Shown here piece by piece: positions 23,580 through 31,383 of a stretch of 33,124 bases of DNA. A model generated the notes under the pieces. It saw only the letters and a program-made list of their open reading frames with translations, was not told the origin of the DNA and made no database searches. The DNA comes from Clostridiales bacterium (lineage in GTDB: Bacteria > Bacillota > Clostridia > Oscillospirales > Oscillospiraceae). The stretch covers positions 1 to 33,124 of the forward strand of contig JALETK010000046.1 in the NCBI GenBank assembly GCA_022781505.1, given 5' to 3'. Position numbers and translations under genes: made by a program. Position 1 is the first letter of the stretch; each line of letters opens with the position of its first letter.

Positions 23580-23618
23580 AAAATGTGACCTGCCTGGGGC
23601 AGCCCCCGGCAGGTCACA
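23580..23618 (-). terminator. intrinsic terminator of the MATE gene
   Basis: Perfect arms GTGACCTGCC/GGCAGGTCAC with an inner GGGG-CAG-CCCC stem, followed on the minus strand by AUUUUG. It starts six bases past the MATE stop. Confidence 0.85.
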
Positions 23619-23623
23619 GAGCC

Positions 23624-25006
23624 TTATTCCCCAATGATGTTCTGAATCCAGGCGCCTTTTTTGATCATATAGCCGCCCAGGAAGCACTTCAGCACCTCCG
23701 TGCCCTGGCACAGAATGTACACCGGCACAATGGGAAGGCTGGTAAACCGCACCAGGCACCAGGCCAGGGGCACACAGACGCACCAGACAAAGCAGCTGTC
23801 AAACAGGAAGGTCACCAAGGTCTTGCCTCCGGAGCGCAGGGTGAAGTAGGTGGCGTTGGTGTAGGCACAGAAGGGCATGAACACCGCGCCGGTCAGGATA
23901 AAGCTGGTGGCGAGGCTCCGCACCTCCTCCGTGGTGTTGTAGATTCTGGGGAAGGCCGGGGCCAGGGCCGCCAGAGCGGCGCCGAAGGCCAGGCAGAACA
24001 GTACGGAGAAGGTCAGGAGTTTCCGGTTCACATCCCGGATCTCCTCCTCCGGCTCCCCTGCCCCCAGGCGCTGGCCCATGAGAATGCCCACGGCGTTGCC
24101 CATGGACAAAAAGGAGACGCTGAACACGTTCCAGATGGTGCTGGAGATGTTGGCGGCGGCCACCACATCCAGGCTACGCATGGAGTAGCACTGATTCAAA
24201 ATGGCCATACCACCCGACCACAGGGCCTCGTTCACCAGAAGGGGCATACCCTTTATAAAAATCTTTTTGGTCAGGGGAGCGGGAATGTACATGGAGCGGT
24301 AGGCCCCCTTGATGAAGGGCTCCTTCTCCCTGTGGGTGTGGGTCCACAGGGCCACAATCCCCAGCTCCACATACCGGGAGACCACCGTTGCGACCGCCGC
24401 GCCCCGAACTCCCATGGCCGGTGCGCCAAAATGCCCGAAGATCAGGACATAGTTGAGCATCAGGTTCACCAGCACCGCGGAAATGCCCGCCGCCATGGGA
24501 ACCACCGTCTGGCCTGTCTCCCGGAGGGTGCCGGAGTAGGCGCTGGAGAGGCTGAAGGGCAAAAGGCCCAGAAGCATGATGCCCAAGTAATCCTTGCCAT
24601 AGCTCAGATACAGCCGGGCATCCTCCGCCGCGCCCTCGCCCTTGAGATAGAGCCGGATCAGGGACTCTCCACCCAGAAGGAAGACGAGGGAGCCCACCGC
24701 CGTCAGAGCCAGGCAGACCAGGATCTTAAACCGGAAGGTGTGCCGGATGCCCTCATGATCCCGGGAGCCGGCAAACTGGGCGGTGAAGATTCCCGCCCCG
24801 GATACCGCGCCGAACACACACAGGTTGAACACAAACAGAAGCTGATTCACAATGGCCACACCGCTCATCTGGGCGGTGCCGATCTGCCCCACCATAATGT
24901 TGTCCAGCATACTCACGAAGTTGGTGATGGCATTCTGGATGATGATGGGCACGGCCACGGCCATGGTCATCTTGTAAAATTTCTTGTCTCCAAAGTATTT
25001 GTGCAT
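23624..25006 (-). CDS. MATE-family efflux transporter
   Basis: Cation-coupled drug/metabolite exporter of the inner membrane, 460 residues, twelve predicted helices in two similar halves (about 10-220 and 235-450). Family features are 'VPIIIQNAITNFVSMLDNIMVGQIG' at the start and 'GMPLLVNEALWSGGMAILNQCYS' at the beginning of the second half. The substrate cannot be deduced. The ATG has a GGGAG site at normal spacing and lies 26 bases after nagA with no terminator between, so it is probably transcribed with the amino-sugar genes. Confidence 0.93.
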   Translation of the reverse strand: MHKYFGDKKFYKMTMAVAVPIIIQNAITNFVSMLDNIMVGQIGTAQMSGVAIVNQLLFVFNLCVFGAVSGAGIFTAQFAGSRDHEGIRHTFRFKILVCLALTAVGSLVFLLGGESLIRLYLKGEGAAEDARLYLSYGKDYLGIMLLGLLPFSLSSAYSGTLRETGQTVVPMAAGISAVLVNLMLNYVLIFGHFGAPAMGVRGAAVATVVSRYVELGIVALWTHTHREKEPFIKGAYRSMYIPAPLTKKIFIKGMPLLVNEALWSGGMAILNQCYSMRSLDVVAAANISSTIWNVFSVSFLSMGNAVGILMGQRLGAGEPEEEIRDVNRKLLTFSVLFCLAFGAALAALAPAFPRIYNTTEEVRSLATSFILTGAVFMPFCAYTNATYFTLRSGGKTLVTFLFDSCFVWCVCVPLAWCLVRFTSLPIVPVYILCQGTEVLKCFLGGYMIKKGAWIQNIIGE

Positions 25007-25032
25007 GGCAGGTCTCCCTGTTTTTCAAAAAC

Positions 25033-26160
25033 TCAGATTCGGACGCCTCCGATGTAGACTTCCTTTCTGGCAAAATCGGGGCCGCAGACCACAAAGTCCG
25101 CCAGCTTTCCCTCTGCGATGGAGCCGATTTCCTCCTGGGCTCCAATGGCGCAGGCGGGATTCCAGGTGGCCGCCCGCACGGCGTCCTCCGGGGCAATGCC
25201 GAAGGAGATGGCCTTCACCATGCAGTCAAAGAGGTTGGTGGCGGAGCCGGCGATGGTACCGTCGGCCAGCCGGGCAACGCCGCCGGACAGGAAGACCTGC
25301 TGGCCGCCCAGCTCGTACTCACCGTCGGGCATACCGCAGCACCGCAGGGCGTCGGAAATCAGCACCATCCGCTCCGGCCCAAAGGCCCGGAAGGCAAAGC
25401 GCACAGAGGCGGGGTGCACATGGAGGCCGTCGCAAATCAGCTCCGCCCGAACCGCCTCATTCTCCGCGGCGGCGGGAATCACGCCGGGCTTCCGGTGATG
25501 GATGCCGGGCATGGCGTTGTACAGGTGAGTCACATGGGTGGCGCCGGCGTCAAAGGCCGCCTTAGCCTCGTCATAGGAGGCGTCGGTGTGGGCCACGGAG
25601 ACGGTGCACAGCTCCTTTGCCTTCTGGATGAACTCTACAGAGCCGGGGAGCTCCGGAGCCACGTCCACAATCCGCACCAGGCCGCCGCAGCCCTCCTCCA
25701 GAGCGCGGAAGGCCTCAAAGTCCGGATTCCGCAGGTAAGCCCCGTTCTGGGCGCCTTTCTTTTTCTCCGAGAAGAAGGGACCCTCCATCTGAATGCCCAT
25801 GAGCCGGGCACAGCCCTGGGGCGCTTCATCCTTCAGCTGCCGGGCGGTGGCGAAGGCCTTGGCCAGAACCTCATAGGGAAGGGTCATGGAGGCGGGGGCA
25901 AAGGAGGTGACGCCGCAGCTTCCCAGATAGGCGGCCATGGTCTTGAGGCCCTCGTAATCTCCGTCAGAGAAATCCTTGCCGGAGTTGCCGTGGTTATGTA
26001 CGTCCACCAGACCGGGAATCACATAGGCCCCCTCCAGATCCACCGCGTCCGCGGGAATCTCCTGGGGAAGCACCTGAGCAAAGCGCCCGTTTTCCACCTG
26101 GAAGCCTCCCAGATGGAAGCGGAAATCCTGGGTATAGAGATTTGCATTTTTAAAGAACAT
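25033..26160 (-). CDS. nagA: N-acetylglucosamine-6-phosphate deacetylase
   Basis: Removes the acetyl group of GlcNAc-6-phosphate, 375 residues, in the cytoplasm. Active-site elements in order: H55-N-H57 ('VDVHNHGNSGKDFSDG'), E126 in 'QMEGPFFS', H191 ('VAHTDASY'), H212 ('THLYNAM'), and catalytic D270 in 'LISDALRCCGMPDG'. The C-terminal 'NPACAIG' and 'GSIAEGKLADFVV' are typical of the family. I chose the ATG at 26160 with GGAG at seven to eight bases. A hairpin that can hide this ribosome site lies directly upstream. It runs between the N-acetylhexosamine-kinase-like gene and the MATE gene. Confidence 0.95.
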   Translation of the reverse strand: MFFKNANLYTQDFRFHLGGFQVENGRFAQVLPQEIPADAVDLEGAYVIPGLVDVHNHGNSGKDFSDGDYEGLKTMAAYLGSCGVTSFAPASMTLPYEVLAKAFATARQLKDEAPQGCARLMGIQMEGPFFSEKKKGAQNGAYLRNPDFEAFRALEEGCGGLVRIVDVAPELPGSVEFIQKAKELCTVSVAHTDASYDEAKAAFDAGATHVTHLYNAMPGIHHRKPGVIPAAAENEAVRAELICDGLHVHPASVRFAFRAFGPERMVLISDALRCCGMPDGEYELGGQQVFLSGGVARLADGTIAGSATNLFDCMVKAISFGIAPEDAVRAATWNPACAIGAQEEIGSIAEGKLADFVVCGPDFARKEVYIGGVRI

Positions 26161-26167
26161 TTGAATA

Positions 26168-26213
26168 CTCCTTTCCAGTGAAAGGCACGCTGCAAATGGG
26201 TTACAGCGTGCCT
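26168..26213 (-). promoter_or_regulatory. overlapping hairpins in front of nagA
   Basis: In the minus-strand RNA, hairpin 1 pairs AGGCACGCTG with CAGCGTGCCT (26213-26183, ten perfect pairs). Hairpin 2 pairs CCTTTC with GAAAGG (26185-26170) and covers the nagA ribosome site. The two share CCT, so they cannot both form fully. This may regulate nagA translation, or hairpin 1 may be an mRNA-processing or partial-terminator stem. Confidence 0.4.
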
Positions 26214-26249
26214 GATCTTTATCCTTCATTTCGCCCGGCGGGCAGGTCC

Positions 26250-27320
26250 TCAGTGCCGGACCTCTTTTGCCACCTTATCCACAATCCGGTGCATTTCATC
26301 CCACTTGCACTCCATGTCCGCCACCAGCTTCATCTGGGCTCTGGCACGAACCAGATTGTGCTCCGGGTAATTCACCCGGAAATAGCGGTCGCCGTCGATG
26401 TAGTCCGTCAGGAAGCGCATGGCAAGCTCCAGGGTGAGAATCTTCGCACCCATGGGCATCATGTCAATCTCCCGCTGGGTGAGGCTGGGACAGGCCTCCA
26501 TATAGCCCTTGGTGTAAATCTCAAAAAGGTGGAGATCCAGACCCATCTTGCTGGTATCTCTCTCATCCTCCTCCGCCGTGGCAGCTCCGAAGCGGATGGA
26601 ATCGCCGAAATCATACAGGGAGAGGCCGGGCATCACCGTGTCCAGATCCAGAACGCACAGGGACTTTCTGGTCTTCTTGTCCAACAGCACGTTGTTGAGC
26701 TTGGTGTCATTGTGGGTCACCCGGAGGGGAAGCTCCCCGGACTCCCGCATTCTCTGAAGGGTGCCGCCCTCCTCCTCCCGGGCCAGGATAAAGTCAATGT
26801 CCGCCTTGACCCCCTCCGCACGGCCCCAGGGGTCCGCCGCCAGGGTGTGGCGGAAGGTACCGTAGCGGTAGGTGGTGTTGTGGAATTCCGGGATGGTCTC
26901 GTACAGGGTCTCCGCCGGGAACTGGGAGAGCATCTCCTGAAACCGGCCGAAGGCCAGGGCGCTCTGGTAGAAGTCCTCGTCGGACTCCGGCGTGTCCAGG
27001 CAGAAGCCGCCCACAAAGTCGTACATCCGCCAGAACTGTCCCTGCTCATCCATATGGTAAAACTTCCCGTCCTTGGTGGGAAGGAAGTGGAGAGCGGCCC
27101 GGGGGTCGGACACCCGCTCCCGGAGATAGGCCGTCACGGAGCCCACGTTCTCCATGAGGCGGACGGGATCCTTGAAGACGTATTTGTTAATCTGCTGAAG
27201 AACGTATTCCGCGCCGGTGTCCGTCTTCACCCGCAGCGTATAGTTGATATGGCCATGCCCAAAGACCTTACATTCCACGGGTGTGCCGTCAATCTGGAAT
27301 GCAAAGACTGCTTTTTCCAT
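26250..27320 (-). CDS. N-acetylhexosamine 1-kinase-like phosphotransferase
   Basis: APH-fold small-molecule kinase, 356 residues, resembling bifidobacterial NahK and the proteins labelled 'mucin desulfatase'. Kinase motifs: Brenner box H203-N-D205-x4-N210 ('VTHNDTKLNNVLLD') and the metal-binding Asp in 'LDLDTVMPG' (D227); nucleotide-binding N-lobe with 'GHGHINYTLRV' and 'YVLQQIN' at 21-45. The expected reaction is ATP-dependent phosphorylation of GlcNAc/GalNAc at C1; nagA next to it supports amino-sugar use. The ATG at 27320 has GGAGGG eight bases upstream; an earlier ATG lacks a site. It is probably first in a three-gene operon with nagA and the MATE gene. Confidence 0.85.
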   Translation of the reverse strand: MEKAVFAFQIDGTPVECKVFGHGHINYTLRVKTDTGAEYVLQQINKYVFKDPVRLMENVGSVTAYLRERVSDPRAALHFLPTKDGKFYHMDEQGQFWRMYDFVGGFCLDTPESDEDFYQSALAFGRFQEMLSQFPAETLYETIPEFHNTTYRYGTFRHTLAADPWGRAEGVKADIDFILAREEEGGTLQRMRESGELPLRVTHNDTKLNNVLLDKKTRKSLCVLDLDTVMPGLSLYDFGDSIRFGAATAEEDERDTSKMGLDLHLFEIYTKGYMEACPSLTQREIDMMPMGAKILTLELAMRFLTDYIDGDRYFRVNYPEHNLVRARAQMKLVADMECKWDEMHRIVDKVAKEVRH

Positions 27321-27426
27321 GTAAAACCCTCCATACCCGACTATAGGCGCCATGGGCCCAGGGAGTCGTTTGTGTCTTTATCGTATGCCCGGATCAGGCA
27401 GCAGGTTCCTTGTATACTTTCGTTGT

Positions 27427-27455
27427 ATTGTATCAAAAAAACGGAAAGAATGCAA
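27427..27455 (-). promoter_or_regulatory. possible promoter of the nahK-like/nagA/MATE operon
   Basis: Minus strand: TTGCAT (27455-27450), 17 bases, TACAAT (27432-27427). The -10 is good, the -35 poor. It would give a leader of about 100 bases. Confidence 0.45.
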
Positions 27456-27501
27456 TATCAATCAGGCGACAATCACGCATATTCCGGAAATTCGTCACAT
27501 C

Positions 27502-28350
27502 TCACAGGATTCCGGTGAACAAAAGTCCGCATATGGTGCCCAAAATCACACCGGACAGCAGAAGCGTGCCCCCGATGGCAAGGTTCTCCCGGCGGTTCCG
27601 GTTCACCCGGAAGAGTACCAAAAGGCCCACACCGGCGTTCACCAGCAGGCCCGCAAGCATGGGCCCGGGGCCCATGACGCCGCTGAGATACAGATCCGTG
27701 ATCATCACCGAAGCGGCACAGTTGGGCAGAAGTCCCACAATCGCCGCCAGAAGCTCTCCCAGCACCGGGACGCTCCACACGGCGGCAATGCGCTCCTTGG
27801 GCAGATACAAAAACACCAGGTTCAGAAGCACCGTCACCGCAAAGATCAGAAGAATGATTTTCACCGTATGCCGCAGGGCGGAGCGGAGAATGCCGCCGTC
27901 ACAGGAGCAGTGCTCCCGCTCGCAAAACTCATGGATCTCCCGGTGTCTGCCCACATGGCGCAGCCGGAGGAAGAAATCCACAAGGAAGCCCACCAGAACA
28001 CCGCAGACCAGCTTCACCCCCAGGATGGTCAGAACCGTCTTCCCGGGAACCTGGGCGGAAATCAAAATAGGAAGCATCTCGTCCGAGGTAGCAAGAAAAA
28101 CGGCAAGAAGCGTGCCCGCCGTAATGGCTCCGCCGGCGTAAAAGCTGGCAGCCGCCCCGGAGAAGCCGCACTGGGGCACCAGACCCAAAAGCGCACCGAA
28201 AAAGGGGCCCGCCCCTCTGGCCCGCTGCAGCAGCCGCGCCGCCTTGCCACCGGCGTGGTGCTCCAGATATTCCATCAGAAGATAGGTCAAAAATAAAATC
28301 GGCAGGATTTTCCCGGTGTCCACCAGGGAATCTAAAATCGTGTCGAGCAT
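27502..28350 (-). CDS. ArsP_2-type putative metal/metalloid exporter
   Basis: Integral membrane protein, 282 residues, of the family annotated as heavy-metal/arsenic exporter or putative manganese transporter (ArsP_2). Two inverted halves carry matching P-x-C motifs: 'GLVPQCGFSGAAASFYAGG' (P59-Q-C61) and 'GLLPNCAASVMITDLYLSG' (P209-N-C211). Between them, residues 132-150 form a soluble loop rich in His, Cys and Glu ('RHVGRHREIHEFCEREHCSC') that could bind metal. About eight to ten helices. The start ATG has AGGAGG five bases upstream. It follows the tRNA-Thr terminator; no metal-regulator gene is adjacent. Confidence 0.8.
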   Translation of the reverse strand: MLDTILDSLVDTGKILPILFLTYLLMEYLEHHAGGKAARLLQRARGAGPFFGALLGLVPQCGFSGAAASFYAGGAITAGTLLAVFLATSDEMLPILISAQVPGKTVLTILGVKLVCGVLVGFLVDFFLRLRHVGRHREIHEFCEREHCSCDGGILRSALRHTVKIILLIFAVTVLLNLVFLYLPKERIAAVWSVPVLGELLAAIVGLLPNCAASVMITDLYLSGVMGPGPMLAGLLVNAGVGLLVLFRVNRNRRENLAIGGTLLLSGVILGTICGLLFTGIL

Positions 28351-28396
28351 GGCTGCCTCCTTGGGCTTGTTTTACCCCGCCTGGGGATAGAATATG

Positions 28397-28430
28397 AGAA
28401 AAGAGCCTAACGCGCAAGCGTCAGGCTCTT
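28397..28430 (-). terminator. terminator of tRNA-Thr
   Basis: Thirteen-base arms AAGAGCCTGACGC/GCGTTAGGCTCTT (one G-U pair) with a four-base loop, followed on the minus strand by UUCUC. It begins three bases after the tRNA CCA end. Confidence 0.9.
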
Positions 28431-28432
28431 AC

Positions 28433-28508
<76 letters not shown>

Positions 28509-28526
28509 ATTTCGGACAGCTTCCTC

Positions 28527-28555
28527 ATTATACTCATCTACCCTCATTTTGTCAA
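28527..28555 (-). promoter_or_regulatory. consensus promoter of tRNA-Thr
   Basis: Minus strand: TTGACA (28555-28550), 17 bases, TATAAT (28532-28527); a perfect match to the sigma-A consensus, as expected for a stable RNA gene. Confidence 0.9.
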
Positions 28556-28611
28556 GCCCGAATTTTGGAAATTTCAAAAGTTTTTTTGAGCTTTCCGAGG
28601 CTTTTTGAGGG

Positions 28612-28647
28612 CAAGTGAAACGCCCACCCATGTGGGCGTTTCACTTG
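28612..28647 (-). terminator. perfect 16-base hairpin directly after tRNA-Trp
   Basis: CAAGTGAAACGCCCAC pairs without mismatch with its complement around a four-base loop. It begins at the base after the tRNA-Trp CCA. No U-run follows, so it is either a factor-assisted terminator or a processing signal. Confidence 0.6.
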
Positions 28648-28723
<76 letters not shown>

Positions 28724-28751
28724 ATTTATAGAAAAGCAAAAGCTGAGTTTG

Positions 28752-28828
28752 TGGTGGGCCTTCAGGGATTCGAACCCGGGACGATCCGGTTATGAGCCGG
28801 AGGCTCTAACCAACTGAGCTAAAGGCCC
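28752..28828 (-). tRNA. tRNA with CAT anticodon, probably tRNA-Ile2
   Basis: Cloverleaf of 77 bases with encoded CCA. Acceptor GGGCCTT/AAGGCCC; anticodon loop CTCATAA, anticodon CAT. The acceptor start, 'TAGCTCAGTTGGTTAGAGC' D arm and 'CGGCTCATAACCG' anticodon arm match Ile2-type tRNAs (lysidine-modified, reading AUA) better than elongator tRNA-Met. First tRNA of the Ile-Trp transcript. Confidence 0.9.
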
Positions 28829-28867
28829 ATAGCAGTCACAGGCTTCATCAACGCCGTCACGAGTGAT

Positions 28868-28896
28868 ATATTAGCACTGATTTCCGCTCTTGTCAA
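28868..28896 (-). promoter_or_regulatory. promoter of the tRNA-Ile/tRNA-Trp transcript
   Basis: Minus strand: TTGACA (28896-28891), 17 bases, TAATAT (28873-28868). Confidence 0.7.
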
Positions 28897-28945
28897 CAAT
28901 TATTTTTCTTCCGGCCACATTTTTTCTTTTTCGGGGAAATCCCTC

Positions 28946-28974
28946 TTGATTCCCACCCCGGCAGGAAGTACAAT
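28946..28974 (+). promoter_or_regulatory. promoter of the small protein/S9 peptidase pair
   Basis: TTGATT (28946-28951), 17 bases, TACAAT (28969-28974), about 30 bases before the first start codon. Confidence 0.6.
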
Positions 28975-29004
28975 GAACCTGACTATGAATTCGGATGGTG
29001 CGCC

Positions 29005-29247
29005 ATGGAACGACTGACTCAAAAAACGCCCACGGGATACACCGCCCCGGAGCTCTCTGCGGCTCTGAACCGTCTGGGCCGCTGGGAGGATCTTTATGAA
29101 GGGCTCTCCGCAGAGCTGGAGGCCACTGCCGCCCAAATGCGGCAGCTCTCCCAGGCCGGCAAAACCGGCTCGGCCACCTACCGCCAGCTGTTCGCCCGAA
29201 AGCTCACCCTTACGGACTTTCTCAGCCGTCTGGACGCCTGCCGTTAG
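29005..29247 (+). CDS. small hypothetical protein (80 residues)
   Basis: Function unknown. It begins MERLTQKTPTGYTAPELSAA and continues 'LNRLGRWEDLYEGL', a pattern reminiscent of short 'MERLT...RLGxYED' proteins common in clostridia and their phages (recollection, not tested). Predicted mostly helical and charged, with no membrane segment. The ribosome site is weak (GGATGG). It sits between a recognisable promoter and the S9 peptidase gene, 32 bases upstream of the latter, so both are likely on one transcript. Confidence 0.65.
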   Translation: MERLTQKTPTGYTAPELSAALNRLGRWEDLYEGLSAELEATAAQMRQLSQAGKTGSATYRQLFARKLTLTDFLSRLDACR

Positions 29248-29279
29248 TCACGGATTACAAATGATAGGAGCGATGCTTG

Positions 29280-31271
29280 ATGGAGCCCTTGCAACTGAAC
29301 GATTTTCTGAATTACCGGTTTTTGTCCCAGCCCAAGTTTGCCCCCGGAGGGGCCCGCGCCGCCTTTGCTGTGGCAAATTGCAACGAGGAAGAGAACGCCT
29401 ATGAGTCCCGCCTCTGGCTCTGGGAGGGCGGAGCCCTGCGGCAGCTGACCGATCTGGGAAAGGAAGCCCAGTATCTGTGGGAGGATGAGACCCACATCCT
29501 CTTCCCTGCCGTCCGGAGCGCGGCGGAGAAGAAGCGCGCCGAGGCCAAGGATCAGTTTACCCCTTTCTACCGGCTGGATGTCACCGGCGGCGAGGCCCTT
29601 CCCGCCTTTACCCTCCCCTTTGCCGCAGGCCCCGTGTACCGGGTCACGGAGACCCTTTATGTGGCCGTGGGTCTCATTGACGCCAACCATCCCGATTACT
29701 ACAAGCTGGACAAGGAGGGCCGGGCCGCCGTCGCCAAGGAATACGAGGAGAACCGGGACTATGAGGTTCTGGATGAGATTCCCTTCTGGATCAACGGCCA
29801 GGGCTTCGTGAACAAGCGCCGCACCGCCCTGTTCCTGTGCAATGTGGCAACCGGCGAGGTGTCCCGGGTTACGGAGCCTCTGCTCAGCGTGGATTCCGTG
29901 GCGGTTTCCGGAACGGACGTCTATTTCACCGGAGAGTCCTACACGGCCAAGTCCCGGGAGATCAGCGCCCTGTGGAAGCTGGACTGCCTCACCGGCGAGG
30001 CCCGCTGCCTGCAGGAGACCATGCCCATCCGCGTCCACGGCCTCCTCACCGCCGGGGACCGGCTCCTGGCCCTGGGCACCGACTCCAAGCGCCACGGCCT
30101 CAACGAGAACGCCTTTGTATACGGGGTGAACCCGGCGGACGGCAGCCTTACCCTGATTCGCGCCGAGGAGGAGAACATGTACTCCAGCGTGGGCAGCGAC
30201 TGCCGGTACGGCGGCGGGGAGTCCTGCCAGGCCCGGGGCCGGGAGGTCTTCCACCTCACCACCCGCTGGGGCAACTCCCATCTGTACCGCCTGACTCCCG
30301 GGGGCGAGAGCCTGCCTGTCCTCACGGAGGACGGCAGCATTGACGCCTTTGCCGTAAGTCCCGATTCGGACACCGTCCTTCTGGTGGCCATGTACGGCTG
30401 CCGCCTCCAGGAGCTCTATGCCTATGACCTGGCCTCCGGCGCCCTCACCCAGGTGAGCCATTTTAACGACGCCCCCCTGGCGGGGAAATATGTGGCCCAG
30501 CCCCAGCGCCTGACCCTGGAAAGCGGCGGCTGGGAAATCGAGGGCTGGGTGCTCCTTCCCAGGGATTTTGATCCGGCCAAAACCTATCCCGCCGTTCTGG
30601 ACATTCACGGCGGCCCCAAGACGGTGTACGGCCCGGTGTTCTACCACGAGATGCAGCTCTGGGCCAACCGGGGCTACTTCGTCCTGTACTGCAACCCCAT
30701 GGGCTCTGACGGCCGGGGCAACGCCTTCGCCGACATCCGGGGCCACTACGGGGAGACCGACTATGAAAACATCATGGACTTCACCGACGTAGTGCTGTCC
30801 AAATACCCCCAGATTGACAAGAAGCGGGTGGCGGTCACCGGCGGCTCCTACGGCGGCTTTATGACCAACTGGATCATCGGCCACACGAACCGCTTTGCCT
30901 GCGCCGCCTCCCAGCGCTCCATCTCCAACTGGCTTAGCTTCTACGGCGTCTCGGACATCGGCCCCATGTTCGCCACGGATCAGTGCGACGGAGATCCCTT
31001 CGACACCCCGGAGAAACTCTGGGCCCACTCTCCCCTGCGCTATGCCAAGAACGTGGTGACCCCCACCTTGTTCATCCACTCCGACGAGGATCACCGCTGC
31101 CCCATGCCCGAGGGAATGCAGATGTTCACCGCCCTCACCGACCGGGGCGTTCCCGCCCGCCTGTGCTACTTCCGGGGCGAAAACCACGAGCTCTCCCGCT
31201 CCGGCAAGCCCAAGCACCGGATTCGCCGGCTGAAGGAAATCACGGACTGGATTGAGAAATACACCAAGTAA
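29280..31271 (+). CDS. S9-family prolyl oligopeptidase-like peptidase
   Basis: Serine peptidase of family S9, acylaminoacyl-peptidase-like, 663 residues, with no signal peptide and so cytoplasmic. Residues about 1-390 form the beta-propeller; about 400-663 the alpha/beta-hydrolase domain with 'YPAVLDIHGGPKTVYG'. Catalytic triad: S523 in 'GGSYGGFMTNW', D604 in 'HSDEDHRCP', H636 in 'GENHELSRSG'. It probably trims short or acylated peptides. The ATG at 29280 has AGGAG nine bases upstream; a TTG immediately before it is less likely. A long perfect hairpin lies between it and the convergent SLH gene. Confidence 0.95.
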   Translation: MEPLQLNDFLNYRFLSQPKFAPGGARAAFAVANCNEEENAYESRLWLWEGGALRQLTDLGKEAQYLWEDETHILFPAVRSAAEKKRAEAKDQFTPFYRLDVTGGEALPAFTLPFAAGPVYRVTETLYVAVGLIDANHPDYYKLDKEGRAAVAKEYEENRDYEVLDEIPFWINGQGFVNKRRTALFLCNVATGEVSRVTEPLLSVDSVAVSGTDVYFTGESYTAKSREISALWKLDCLTGEARCLQETMPIRVHGLLTAGDRLLALGTDSKRHGLNENAFVYGVNPADGSLTLIRAEEENMYSSVGSDCRYGGGESCQARGREVFHLTTRWGNSHLYRLTPGGESLPVLTEDGSIDAFAVSPDSDTVLLVAMYGCRLQELYAYDLASGALTQVSHFNDAPLAGKYVAQPQRLTLESGGWEIEGWVLLPRDFDPAKTYPAVLDIHGGPKTVYGPVFYHEMQLWANRGYFVLYCNPMGSDGRGNAFADIRGHYGETDYENIMDFTDVVLSKYPQIDKKRVAVTGGSYGGFMTNWIIGHTNRFACAASQRSISNWLSFYGVSDIGPMFATDQCDGDPFDTPEKLWAHSPLRYAKNVVTPTLFIHSDEDHRCPMPEGMQMFTALTDRGVPARLCYFRGENHELSRSGKPKHRIRRLKEITDWIEKYTK

Positions 31272-31296
31272 TCCCACCCCATCACAATCTGCCCCA

Positions 31297-31344
31297 GTGT
31301 AAGCAATGACCTCCCTTGCCAACAAGGGAGGTCATTGCTTACAC
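31297..31344. repeat. perfect 22-base inverted repeat with 4-base loop
   Basis: The arms begin GTGTAAGCAATGACC and are fully complementary over 22 bases around CCAA. It sits between two convergent genes where a terminator is expected, but no T-run follows on either strand. Confidence 0.85.
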
Positions 31345-31383
31345 AATATCGTCGATGATTTGCGGGATATGCTCTACACTATG

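Noticed and set aside
21288..23588. Plus-strand open frame of 766 codons over the amidohydrolase and pepD genes
   Set aside because: A shadow frame spanning two real genes and their junction, rich in His/Gly/Leu with no domain.
28752..28828. Elongator tRNA-Met as identity of the CAT-anticodon tRNA
   Set aside because: The acceptor, D arm and anticodon arm match Ile2-type tRNAs better; left as probable Ile2 because the modification cannot be seen.
29244..31325. Minus-strand open frame of 693 codons opposite the S9 peptidase
   Set aside because: Low-complexity Gly/Val/Ala composition without motifs; the plus strand has an intact catalytic triad.
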